NCBI RefSeq assembly: GCF_007859915.1
Contig: NZ_SJPM01000005.1
Coordinates: 248,001 to 312,000, forward strand
Origin: Neorhodopirellula pilleata
GTDB taxonomy: Bacteria > Planctomycetota > Planctomycetia > Pirellulales > Pirellulaceae
Length of the DNA: 64,000 nt
Reading direction: 5' to 3'
In this document: positions 53,055 to 61,545 of the stretch, in pieces
Layout: each line of letters begins with the position of its first letter
How positions within the stretch are numbered: position 1 is the stretch's first letter
The notes under the pieces: model-generated
The model's database searches: none
What the model saw: the letters and a program-made list of their open reading frames with translations, nothing else
What the model was told of the DNA's origin: nothing
Position numbers and translations under genes: made by a program

Positions 53055-54854
53055 CTACTCGTTGTCTTCCTGAGTCGGGATCAACGGTCCGGCACTTCCC
53101 AAGCCGCCCTTCAGGTTCCCTTCGTCCATCGTTACCGGCACCGTCGATTCGGCGGCTTCGGCAGCGGCGGCTGATTTCTCTTGCTCTTCGCTCCAACCGA
53201 CTCGCTTGAGCGACAAGCCGATCTTGCGTTCGTCGGTGTCGACGCGAAGCACTTTGACTTCGATCGAGTCGCCGACCTTAACGACTTCTTCTGGATCATC
53301 GACTTTGTCATCGGACAATTCGCTAACGTGAAGGAGACCTTCGAGGCCGTCTTCGAGGCCGATGAAGACGCCGAAGTTGGTGATCTTGGTGACCTCACCC
53401 TTGACCAATTGGCCGGGTTGGTATTTGTCAGGAATGTCGCCATCCCACGGATCGTTGTCGAGTTGTTTCAGACCCAACGCGATCCGGCGACGCGATTCGT
53501 CGACGCTCAAAATGCGGCATTCGAGTTCTTGGCCCTTTTCGAGCACTTCGCTCGGGTGAGCGATCTTGCGGGTCCACGACATGTCGCTGACGTGCAAGAG
53601 TCCGTCGATGCCTTCCTCGAGTTCGATGAAGGCACCGTAGTTGGTAAGGTTGCGAACCTTGCCGGTGACGTCTTTGCCTTCGGGGTACTTTTCGAGGACT
53701 TCGTCCCACGGGTTCTTCAGCGTTTGCTTCATACCGAGGGAGAGTTGTTGGCCTTCCGGATCGACACCCAAGATCATGACTTCGATCTTATCGCCGATGT
53801 TCACCAATTCGCTGGGGTGGTTGACTCGCTTGGTCCAGCTCATTTCGCTGATGTGGACGAGGCCTTCGATGCCTGGCTCGAGCTTCACGAACGCACCGTA
53901 GCTCATCACATTGACGACTTCGCCCGGGTGGGTCGATTCGACCGGGTACTTGCCTTCGATGTTTTCCCATGGGTTGCGGTCTTTTTGCTTCAGACCCAAG
54001 GCGATCTTTTGCTTTTCGCGATCGATGTGCAGCACCTTGACTTCGATTTCTTGGTCGATCGAAACCATTTCGGTCGGGTGGCCGATTCGTTCCCACGCCA
54101 TGTCGGTGATGTGCAACAGACCATCGATGCCGCCCAAGTCGACGAACGCGCCGAAATCGGCGATGTTCTTGACGATCCCGATGCGGACCTGGCCGATTTC
54201 CAGTTCCTGCATCAGGTAGGTGCGGTCTTCTTCGCGTTGACGTTCGATCAGGCTGCGGCGGCTGATGACGATGTTGCGGCGGGTGTCGTCGATCTTGAGC
54301 ACTTCGGCTTGAACGACGCGACCGATGAAGTCGCCGATGTCGCCGGGGCGACGGATGTCAACTTGCGATCCCGGAAGGAACACGTTGACGCCGATATCGA
54401 CCAACAATCCGCCTTTGATTTTTCGGATAACGGTTCCGGTGACCACTTGGCCCTCGGCAACCGTTTCCATCATCTCTTCCCACTCGATGATCTTTTCGGC
54501 TTTTCGCTTCGACAGCGAGATCATGCCGTAAGGATCGTCGGCCGCACCGAGTTCGTCCTCCATCTCTTCGATGAGGACTTTGACCATATCGCCGACTTTA
54601 GGCGTGTCTTCATCGGGGCCCCATTCATCGAGCCCGACGGTGCCTTCGCTCTTAAATCCGACGTCGACGAGAGCCCATTCGTCGTTGATTTCGACGATCC
54701 GTCCTTCGACGATATTGCCGGAGTTGTAATCCTGCTGTTCAGCAGTGAAGTTTTCGATCATCCATTCTTCGACTTCGTCCTCCGGAGCCATGAGGGCCAA
54801 ATCGGCTAGGATGTCGTCGTCTTCGAGAGAGCGGATGAGGTTGCGGTTAACCAT
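53055..54854 (-). CDS. rpsA: 30S ribosomal protein S1
   Basis: S1 helps load mRNA on the 30S subunit. The 599-residue protein has six S1 (OB-fold) repeats from about residue 45 to 560. Later repeats share VKLEPGIEGLVHISEMSWTK, ELEEGIDGLLHVSDMSWTRK and GLEDGLEGLLHVSELSDDKV. The number and length are typical of long S1 proteins. The N-terminus is acidic, and the last ~40 residues (AAAAEAAESTVPVTMDEGNL) are low complexity. A ~300-base upstream region and a clear terminator suggest a single-gene transcription unit. A long antisense frame over this gene (53181-54809) is a by-product of codon use. Confidence 0.96.
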   Translation of the reverse strand: MVNRNLIRSLEDDDILADLALMAPEDEVEEWMIENFTAEQQDYNSGNIVEGRIVEINDEWALVDVGFKSEGTVGLDEWGPDEDTPKVGDMVKVLIEEMEDELGAADDPYGMISLSKRKAEKIIEWEEMMETVAEGQVVTGTVIRKIKGGLLVDIGVNVFLPGSQVDIRRPGDIGDFIGRVVQAEVLKIDDTRRNIVISRRSLIERQREEDRTYLMQELEIGQVRIGIVKNIADFGAFVDLGGIDGLLHITDMAWERIGHPTEMVSIDQEIEVKVLHIDREKQKIALGLKQKDRNPWENIEGKYPVESTHPGEVVNVMSYGAFVKLEPGIEGLVHISEMSWTKRVNHPSELVNIGDKIEVMILGVDPEGQQLSLGMKQTLKNPWDEVLEKYPEGKDVTGKVRNLTNYGAFIELEEGIDGLLHVSDMSWTRKIAHPSEVLEKGQELECRILSVDESRRRIALGLKQLDNDPWDGDIPDKYQPGQLVKGEVTKITNFGVFIGLEDGLEGLLHVSELSDDKVDDPEEVVKVGDSIEVKVLRVDTDERKIGLSLKRVGWSEEQEKSAAAAEAAESTVPVTMDEGNLKGGLGSAGPLIPTQEDNE

Positions 54855-55159
54855 GAATCAGTACCGGAGGTGAAATCGCGTAGTGGGCACCGGCCACAGC
54901 CCACGAGCTTTCACCCCGAGGGGTTGTAGGAGAGAATTGAAAAAGCCGGTCGCTTGCAAGCGCCGTAAGCTACCAAAGACGCCAAGCCGTCACAACGCCG
55001 TTGTCCCTAAAAGTCGGGGGCTGGGCACTTTTTCGGGCTGGACACTGGTTTTTCGGGCTGGACATTGGGACGACGGCTAACTTACAAGCCGTTTGTCCTG
55101 CAAAGCGAATTGGCGTGAACGCATTCCAACGCTCCCCTTTTTGATATGAAGAACCAAAT
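54855..55159. other. Leader/promoter region of rpsA
   Basis: No gene was seen. Three short direct repeats, TTTTCGGGCTGGAC and close relatives, lie at about 55029-55068. The region is likely to carry the rpsA promoter and 5' leader. S1 leaders are often autoregulated, but no defined structure could be assigned. Confidence 0.5.
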
Positions 55160-55414
55160 ATGAATTTCAACTTTTTCGATTGGCTTCGTGACGGCGTCCG
55201 TCAATCCGTGCTGCTAGGCGTTAGTGATGCGGTCGAACAGATCGGTGCTCCGGACCAAAATTCACAGGTAAACCCAGAAATCGCGGCTTTACTCAACGAC
55301 GCCCCGGCGCGATCGGGCGGCACGGCGACCGCCAGCCGCAAGCGAGTTGCTCGCAAGGGCGCACCGCAAAAACGCCTCGGAAAATCGCTGCAAGAACTCA
55401 ATCCGCCCGCCTAG
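55160..55414 (+). CDS. Small basic protein (84 aa), unknown
   Basis: The protein starts FNFFDWLRDGVRQSVLLGVS and DAVEQIGAP, a possible amphipathic helix, and ends in a Lys/Arg/Ala-rich tail (SRKRVARKGAPQKRLGKSLQ). It has no signal peptide. The Asn/Asp in EQIGAPDQNSQVNPEIAALL may cap helices. I do not recognise the family, but composition looks coding and small planctomycete proteins of this type exist. The TAG stop (55412-55414) is part of CTAGTGC, the left end of a palindromic element. Confidence 0.6.
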   Translation: MNFNFFDWLRDGVRQSVLLGVSDAVEQIGAPDQNSQVNPEIAALLNDAPARSGGTATASRKRVARKGAPQKRLGKSLQELNPPA

Positions 55415-55767
55415 TGCTTTGTCCACCCTTTGACTTAAGGGTTGGCAACATTAGCCGTTTGGGCCTAGCGGGCTGTTGATTTAGTTTTCACCGCAACCCG
55501 AAGCGTGAGTTTTGAAGTTGCGCTTTTGGCTGTGGCATTGGTTTTTAGTAACCCGAAGCGTGAGCGAGGGATGAGTCAATATTAATAATCCCTCGCTTAC
55601 GCAGCGGGTTACGAAAAAAGCGCAACTTCAAAAAGCGTGAGCGAGGGATACCTACAAAGGATTTAAGGGCGTTCAATCCCTCGCTGACGCATCGGGTTAC
55701 GATTTAATCAACAGCCCGCTAGCGTCAAAACGGCTAATCCTAAGATCAAGTTGGAACAAAGCACTAG
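55411..55767. repeat. Nested palindromic element with doubled core
   Basis: Outer ends CTAGTGCTTTGTCC (55411) and GGAACAAAGCACTAG (to 55767) are inverted. The inner ends are CCTAGCGGGCTGTTGATTTA (55464) and AATCAACAGCCCGCTAGC (to 55733). Between them, hairpin segments occur about twice (AACCCGAAGCGTGAGCGAGG, and CTCGCTTACGCAGCGGGTTA). The left end supplies the stop codon of the 84-residue gene. Confidence 0.92.
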
Positions 55768-56030
55768 CAACAGGGCTTTGCGACAATCCGTCGCGTGGTC
55801 GTTTTGCTCGGTTTTCTCTCCTTCGGAGGCGTCTTGCCCTCCCGTAGTGGTAAGCTTCCTGACGTTCCGCTACTCTACGGCGAATCTGAACGACGTTTTC
55901 CGCTTGAGTAATTAGACTGAAGCTGCGACACTGCTCCGGCCGTGGCTAAGCTCCGTTTGAGCCTTGGCTGAAAGGGCACCTCGATGGAATCCGGTCACTC
56001 GCGCCGTCTTCGTATTCGCGAAGGGTAACT
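55768..56030. other. Gene-free region upstream of the FHA gene
   Basis: No gene was recognised. It should carry the promoter of the FHA-sigma-hydrolase operon. CCGTAG and CTACGG at about 55842-55880 could form a weak hairpin. Confidence 0.5.
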
Positions 56031-56771
56031 ATGCAAATCAAACTCCGCGTTCAATCAGGTAGCCATGCAGGCAAAGAAATCGAAGTCAATCAAGACACGT
56101 TCTTGATCGGACGAAGCGATTCGTGCCAGCTGCGTCCCAAGAGTGAATCGGTTAGTCGAAAACACTGTATTCTGGCCATCAAGGACGGTCGAGTCTTGGT
56201 CCAGGACCTCAAGAGCCGCAACGGAACCTTTGTCAACGAAAAGCGCTTGCCGCCTGATAAGGCCAAAGTGCTCAAGGATGGCGATATCCTGCGAGTCGGC
56301 AAGCTGAGTTTCGGGTTGGTAATCGAGCATGGCCTGCATGCGGCTAAGAAACCAGAAGTGACCAGCGTCGCCGATGCCGCGGTCCGGACGGCCGCTTCGA
56401 ACTCCGACGATAGCAAGTTTGAAGAGGTCGATGTGAGCTCGTGGTTGGATGAAGCCGACGCCATCGACCGTGTTCGCAAAATGAACGACCCCGAGACTCG
56501 TCAATTGACATTGCAGGACCAACCGTCCGCTCCGGGTGATGAAAGCGACGATTTGTCGGTGAGTGAATCGGTTGCCGGCAAAGACGGGAGTGATCCAGGA
56601 AGTTCGGCATCCGAAAACGCTGGCGAAGAAGCCAATGATAAAAAAGACCGGAAGATCCCCCCGAAAAAGCAGAAGCCTGGCAAATTGCCCGAAACATTCA
56701 AAGCGGCCATGCAGGATAACTCACGTGATGCCGCCGACGATGCTCTCAAGCGATTCTTCAGCGGACGATGA
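56031..56771 (+). CDS. FHA-domain protein
   Basis: The FHA (phosphothreonine-binding) domain occupies about residues 5-95: FLIGRSDSCQLRPKSESVSR, then KHC, LVQDLKSRNGTFVNEKRLPP and LKDGDILRVGKLSFGL, with the conserved GR, SxxH and NG. The rest (about 105-246) is acidic, low-complexity and ends in a basic stretch. The protein presumably binds a phosphothreonine on a partner, with a Ser/Thr kinase acting upstream. Its stop overlaps the sigma-factor start by 4 bases, so it may regulate that sigma factor; this is inference. Confidence 0.9.
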   Translation: MQIKLRVQSGSHAGKEIEVNQDTFLIGRSDSCQLRPKSESVSRKHCILAIKDGRVLVQDLKSRNGTFVNEKRLPPDKAKVLKDGDILRVGKLSFGLVIEHGLHAAKKPEVTSVADAAVRTAASNSDDSKFEEVDVSSWLDEADAIDRVRKMNDPETRQLTLQDQPSAPGDESDDLSVSESVAGKDGSDPGSSASENAGEEANDKKDRKIPPKKQKPGKLPETFKAAMQDNSRDAADDALKRFFSGR

Positions 56772-57757
56772 GCGTTTCATCGGATCCAGTTTCGACGTTC
56801 GCATGTCACGGTGAATCGACCGCAGTCGCTGAATTGTTCGGCCGGCACCGGGAGATGGTTTATCGAGTCTGCATGAGGTTCCTGGGGCATCACCATGATG
56901 CCGAAGATGTCACCCAAGAAACATTTCACCGGGCCGCCGCTTCGATTAATCGCTGGGATCCGCAACGGCCGATCGAACCGTGGTTGGCAACGATCGCCGG
57001 AAATCGATGCCGAACCCTGTTGTCGCGTCGTCGTCGCGAGACGAACGTCCAATCGATCGATGAACTTCCCGCCAACCTGTTGCCGATCGGCACGGCCGAC
57101 TCAACGTCCAGCGAATCGTCCGTCGTATTGGACGAGTGGCTCCACCACGCTCTTGCCGAGCTGCCCGATCACCAACGCCGCGCATTCGAGCTGATTCATC
57201 GCGACAACCTGTCCTACCCACAAGCCGCCGACCGTATGGGGCGTTCGACCGGGACGATCAAAACATGGGTCCGTCGCGCCCGGATGCTCGTTCGCGAACG
57301 GGGACGTCGTGAAGGCATCGGAATCCTGACCGCGTCGGTCGCGTCGATTCTGTTCGTCGTGTTCGGCTGGTTCACCCCGGAACCGACCGCTGTTACGCAA
57401 CTACCGGCCGGCCACTTGCTGCACTCGAGCGGCCCGGCGGGCGAGAGCTCGGTCTCCACCGAGGTCGATTGGCAATACGCGTCCCTGCAAGCGTTCAGTG
57501 TTGCTGACATTGACTTTGAGTCGATCGAGATGATGCCGGCGGGGGCCATTCCGATCGAACTTTGGATCGAGCAAACTTCGCCCATTCTCGGCGAACTTCA
57601 ACAAGGCGTCGCACCGGTCGGGCGTACCCTGCGTAATGTCTTCATGCTCTTCACGTATGCTTCGCCAACCGTATACCCGACATCAAATGCCGCTGACACG
57701 TCGGACGCGGTTGGCGACTTGGACACGCTTCCAATGTCCGATTTCCGTCAAACCTAA
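56768..57757 (+). CDS. ECF sigma factor with C-terminal membrane segment and extension
   Basis: The first ~180 residues are a complete ECF sigma factor: region 2 (YRVCMRFLGHHHDAEDVTQE, PIEPWLATIAGNRCRTLLSR) and region 4 (LPDHQRRAFELIHRDNLSYP, then STGTIKTWVRRARMLVRERG). Unlike a normal ~180-residue ECF factor, the protein continues with one membrane helix (GILTASVASILFVVFGWF, about 184-201) and a ~125-residue extracytoplasmic part. This could anchor the sigma factor to the membrane, or let an outside signal release it. It overlaps the FHA gene by 4 bases and the hydrolase gene by 1. Confidence 0.9.
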   Translation: MSVSSDPVSTFACHGESTAVAELFGRHREMVYRVCMRFLGHHHDAEDVTQETFHRAAASINRWDPQRPIEPWLATIAGNRCRTLLSRRRRETNVQSIDELPANLLPIGTADSTSSESSVVLDEWLHHALAELPDHQRRAFELIHRDNLSYPQAADRMGRSTGTIKTWVRRARMLVRERGRREGIGILTASVASILFVVFGWFTPEPTAVTQLPAGHLLHSSGPAGESSVSTEVDWQYASLQAFSVADIDFESIEMMPAGAIPIELWIEQTSPILGELQQGVAPVGRTLRNVFMLFTYASPTVYPTSNAADTSDAVGDLDTLPMSDFRQT

Positions 57758-60309
57758 TGATCTTCCGGCCCTTCGTCCTCACGTGCAGACATCGGTTGCG
57801 CCAACTGGCGACGGCCGCTTGGTTGATAGCAGGTTGTTGGATCGCCGGTCCGGCGGAAGCGGAAAAGCTGATTCCATTGCGAAACGGGCTAACCCTCCGT
57901 GGCATCTACCTCGAAGTCGCAACCCTGAACGAAAATGCGTTTTCGCTTGGTGCCGACGGCGGACTACAAAACCGTCCGATTTGGATGGTCGATGACGGTT
58001 TGCGGCGGACCTACGTTCATCGCCGAGGCATGATCAACGCCGAACCGGCCGACGTCCCCGATCTAGGATTGCGGATCGAGTTTGTTCAACCCACGCCCGA
58101 CGGGGGCGATGAAGTTGGTTCGATCGGACAAATTCTCGGCGTGACCCCATTGAACGAATATGGTCGTCGCCAGATCACCGTTCGTGGCGTCGACGGGACG
58201 CCGACGGTGCTGCATCAAGGCTTGACCGAACTGACCGCTCGATATGCCAAGCTCGAGGGCCTCAAAGCGGAACGGTCGATCAAATTGGACATGCGGATCG
58301 CCACCGAGTCCATCGACACGCCGGCGCTGATGCGGATCTTTCGCAAACGTCTGGACCAAAGCAACCCAGACCAGCGGCTGGAGATGGTCCGGTTTTTCAT
58401 CGAATCGGAACGCTACGGCGACGCACGACGCGAACTGCAAGCGATCCTGGATCAGTTCCCCGGTGAAGTCGAATTGAAACCGCAACTGACCGCGTTAGTC
58501 GAACGTCAAGCCATGCAATTGATCGAACAGGCTCAGATACGTCGCGAATCCGGTCAGCCTCAACTAGCGAGAACCATCTTAGAAAAGTTTCCGCTCGATC
58601 GCGTCGGACGCGTGACCCGACTACGAGTCGAAGACGAGTTATCGAAAATCGATCAAGGGACAACGCAACGAAACGAAATCATCGATCGTCTTGGCAAATT
58701 GGTCGCCGGTTTGCCTGCCGCTCAATCGGACGCACTCAAGGACATCGTTGCCGAAATCGACGCGAAGCTTACCGTCGATACCCTGCCAAGGTTGAGCGAT
58801 TTTGTTCGCGCCGGTTCCAACGAGGCCGTCCCCGATCACCAGCGAGTTGCGTTGGCGGTCGCCGGTTGGATCTTGGGCAATGGTTCCGGTGAAACAAACT
58901 TAAAGCTGGCGATGTCGTTGATCGAAGTTCGTGACTTGGTTCAGCAGTACTTGGCCCATCCCGATCAGGCGGCCCGCGCTCAAATTCTTGAAAAGTTGGG
59001 GCCGCTTGAAGCGGCCCGTGCCGAGAACATCGCCAAACTACTGCCGCTGATTCCGCCTCCGCTGGCGAGCGAACAGGCGATCGAGATCGACCGCAACCTG
59101 AACCGCCAGCCAGACAATGCACCGGAGTCACCGACCATCAACGGACATCCGATGCCGCTGGGAGCGGTCGCCGATGATCGCATCGAGGGGATGTTCCATG
59201 TCGGGGCCGATTACATCGTGCAATTGCCGCCCGAGTACGACCCGCTGCGACCTTATCCGTGCGTCGTCGCCTTGCACGCCGCCGGTGCTCCTGCGGAAAC
59301 CCAATTGAATTGGTGGTCGGGAGTCGCGACGGAGCAGTTCCTGCCCCTTGGTTCAAAGGACCAAGGCAACTCAGCAGAGGCTGCGCAACCGGAACCGGCC
59401 GAACCCGAGGTCGCCCCGCCACCACAACCCAAAGCGATGCGATTGGGCCAGTCGATTCGGCACGGGTTCATCGTCGTTGCGCCACGCTGGACGCGTCCTG
59501 GGCAGCGAGATTACGAATACACCGGGCGCGAACATGACGCGATATTGTCGAGTGTCCGCAGTGCGATGCGGCGTTTCTCGATCGACGCCGATCGATTGTT
59601 CATTGCCGGTCACGGTGCCGGAGGGGCGGCCGCCTGGGACGTTGCCTTGTCCCATCCCGATTTATGGGCGGGTATGATTTCGATCAGCGCCGAACCACAA
59701 AAGACATTAACGCACTACGACCCCAACGCGGTTCATGTGCCGGTCTACATCGTGATGGGCGAAAAGGACGGCCGGCCGCTCAAACGCAACGGTGCCGTCT
59801 ACGACGACTACATGTCGTACAAACACGACGCGATGGTGGTCATGTATCGTGGACGGGGGAAGGAGTTTTTCTACGAAGAAAGCGACCGGATTTTTGAGTG
59901 GATGTCGACTCCGTTCCATCAACGCGCCAAGATCCCTCAGGAACTGGAACTCGTTTCGATGCGCGCGGGCGATCGATTCTTTTGGTGGTTGGAATGGGAC
60001 GAATCGTTGCCCAGCGCGATCATGGATCCCATCCTGTGGGATGAAAACCCTCGGATCGCCCACGCGGATATCAAAGCGGTCATCGGAGCCAACAACGAGG
60101 TCCGCATCTCTCAAGGGCCAGCGAAAGCGTTCACGGTGTGGCTGACCCCTCAGATACCGCAATTGAATTTCTCTGAACCGATCGCAATCCGCTATGGAAC
60201 CCGCCGCAACGACTTTCGGTTTGACGGTGAGTTCGCCACGATGCTCGAAGACGTCCGCACCCGCGCCGACCGCACCCGCCCGTTTTGGGGAAAGGTCAGC
60301 GTGCCCTAA
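57757..60309 (+). CDS. Exported alpha/beta-hydrolase-like protein with altered nucleophile motif
   Basis: The 850-residue protein has a signal peptide (LATAAWLIAGCWIAGPAEAE), a long beta/helical N-terminal region (30-470) and a C-terminal alpha/beta-hydrolase domain (about 480-760): YPCVVALHAAGAPAETQL, then FIAGHGAGGAAAWDVALSHP where the expected GxSxG is GHGAG, so the nucleophile Ser is Gly. A downstream GEKDGRPLKRNG and an acidic residue remain. The domain may bind a ligand rather than cleave it. It starts in the last base of the sigma-factor stop, so it is part of the same operon. The hydrolase fold is likely; catalysis is doubtful. Confidence 0.78.
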   Translation: MIFRPFVLTCRHRLRQLATAAWLIAGCWIAGPAEAEKLIPLRNGLTLRGIYLEVATLNENAFSLGADGGLQNRPIWMVDDGLRRTYVHRRGMINAEPADVPDLGLRIEFVQPTPDGGDEVGSIGQILGVTPLNEYGRRQITVRGVDGTPTVLHQGLTELTARYAKLEGLKAERSIKLDMRIATESIDTPALMRIFRKRLDQSNPDQRLEMVRFFIESERYGDARRELQAILDQFPGEVELKPQLTALVERQAMQLIEQAQIRRESGQPQLARTILEKFPLDRVGRVTRLRVEDELSKIDQGTTQRNEIIDRLGKLVAGLPAAQSDALKDIVAEIDAKLTVDTLPRLSDFVRAGSNEAVPDHQRVALAVAGWILGNGSGETNLKLAMSLIEVRDLVQQYLAHPDQAARAQILEKLGPLEAARAENIAKLLPLIPPPLASEQAIEIDRNLNRQPDNAPESPTINGHPMPLGAVADDRIEGMFHVGADYIVQLPPEYDPLRPYPCVVALHAAGAPAETQLNWWSGVATEQFLPLGSKDQGNSAEAAQPEPAEPEVAPPPQPKAMRLGQSIRHGFIVVAPRWTRPGQRDYEYTGREHDAILSSVRSAMRRFSIDADRLFIAGHGAGGAAAWDVALSHPDLWAGMISISAEPQKTLTHYDPNAVHVPVYIVMGEKDGRPLKRNGAVYDDYMSYKHDAMVVMYRGRGKEFFYEESDRIFEWMSTPFHQRAKIPQELELVSMRAGDRFFWWLEWDESLPSAIMDPILWDENPRIAHADIKAVIGANNEVRISQGPAKAFTVWLTPQIPQLNFSEPIAIRYGTRRNDFRFDGEFATMLEDVRTRADRTRPFWGKVSVP

Positions 60310-60325
60310 TCGTCCGATGATTTCC

Positions 60326-61270
60326 CTAGTCTTCCGATGATTGCGGCGGCGGCTCGAAAGCAAACTCCTGCCATTTGATCGCTTTGTCCATCGGCACGAT
60401 TTGCAGGATCAAGAAGCCGTTCTGATACAAGCGAACCGTGCCGGTCGATTGGCTGACCACGACCGAAACAGCCTTGGACTTGCGAGTGATGGCGGCGGCG
60501 GCCCAGTGCCGCGAGCCGAGGCCCTTGGTCATCTTGAGGTCTTCATGGGTGACTTCCAACATTTGTCGACTGCGTTCGATCACGCCATCGGCGGTCACCA
60601 CGAACGCACCGTCAAGCTGGGCCACTTCTTTGGCGTCTTCCTGGACTTTGGGATCCAGCAAGTTGCGATGTTTCTTGTTGTAACCGCGAAACGGGTCGAC
60701 GCCGCTGTCATTGGCGTGTTCGAGAACCTTGCGAGTGTCGCCGACAACAAACATGGTGCCGACCGGTTTGCCTTCGCGGCCTTCCCGACCGATCTGCGAT
60801 GCCAAATCCACAACCGCTTTGATCGTCTTCAGAGGCACGCTGGACTCGAGTGTCTGCAGATCGCGGACGGTAAACCGCCGCATCCGTTCATCGAGTTGCA
60901 GGTGACTGATCGAATCCAAACGCCCTTGTTGAAAGCCGCTGTAAACCGCGACGACCTCTCCGTTGGTGCGGATCAATTCGTCCGCAGCGGCTTCGAGCAA
61001 GGCTTCCTGCAGCCGTTCCAACAACGGCGCTTTTTCCTTGTTCAAGGCCAGTGGTTTGAGCCCTGCCTCGGCGGCACCGTCGAGGTCCTCGAGCGTATCA
61101 ACGGCGACGATCACCACATTCTTCCCCGATTCGGCAAGCTCCGAAATGCGTTTCCAATCGGTGCTCCCGTCGAGCAACAGCAAGATCGCGTCCGCTCCCC
61201 GGTCCTCTTTCAACGCGACCCCCGCGCGAATCATCGACGCGTTGTGTTTGGTCAATCGTTGAGTCGCCAT
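60326..61270 (-). CDS. Diadenylate cyclase (DAC-domain) protein, variant RHW motif
   Basis: DAC domains make the second messenger c-di-AMP from two ATP. The domain is in the C-terminal half: VVDLASQIGREGREGKPVGT, then LDGAFVVTADGVIE with DGA (res. 220-222), then GLGSRHWAAAA where the canonical RHR is RHW (254-256). The N-terminal ~120 residues form a helical and alpha/beta domain (DAILLLLDGSTDWKRISELA) different from DisA and CdaA. No membrane helix is seen. The gene is convergent with the hydrolase gene and divergent from floA. The RHR-to-RHW change may alter activity. Confidence 0.8.
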   Translation of the reverse strand: MATQRLTKHNASMIRAGVALKEDRGADAILLLLDGSTDWKRISELAESGKNVVIVAVDTLEDLDGAAEAGLKPLALNKEKAPLLERLQEALLEAAADELIRTNGEVVAVYSGFQQGRLDSISHLQLDERMRRFTVRDLQTLESSVPLKTIKAVVDLASQIGREGREGKPVGTMFVVGDTRKVLEHANDSGVDPFRGYNKKHRNLLDPKVQEDAKEVAQLDGAFVVTADGVIERSRQMLEVTHEDLKMTKGLGSRHWAAAAITRKSKAVSVVVSQSTGTVRLYQNGFLILQIVPMDKAIKWQEFAFEPPPQSSED

Positions 61271-61465
61271 CAGTCAATTCGATCGGGAAAGAGGAATCTC
61301 AAGGTTGGTGTTGCCGTTTCCAGTCTAACCAACGTTCCAAAAAAACGTAGGCCGCAGCGAACCGCTTTACCGCACTTCTGGCTGGAACCTTCCAGAAATC
61401 CTCACCGGCGAGCTGCACAACACGCCCGCTCGCCGTTCCGCTAGAATCGAATGCCCCACCGATTC

Positions 61466-61535
61466 TCCACTCTCCACTCCCCACTCCCCACTCTTCACTC
61501 TTCACTCTTCACTCTTCACTCTTCACTCTTCACTC
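61466..61535. repeat. Ten tandem 7-bp repeats upstream of floA
   Basis: Units run 2x TCCACTC, 2x CCCACTC, then 6x TTCACTC, ending 10 bases before the floA start at 61546. The strand is nearly pure pyrimidine except for the A. Slippage could change the unit number and so the distance from the promoter to the start codon. Confidence 0.92.
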
Positions 61536-61545
61536 TTCAATTCCC

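Noticed and set aside
53181..54809. 542-codon plus-strand open frame opposite rpsA
   Set aside because: It is an artefact of codon use in S1; it has no ribosome site or recognisable domain and rpsA is certain.
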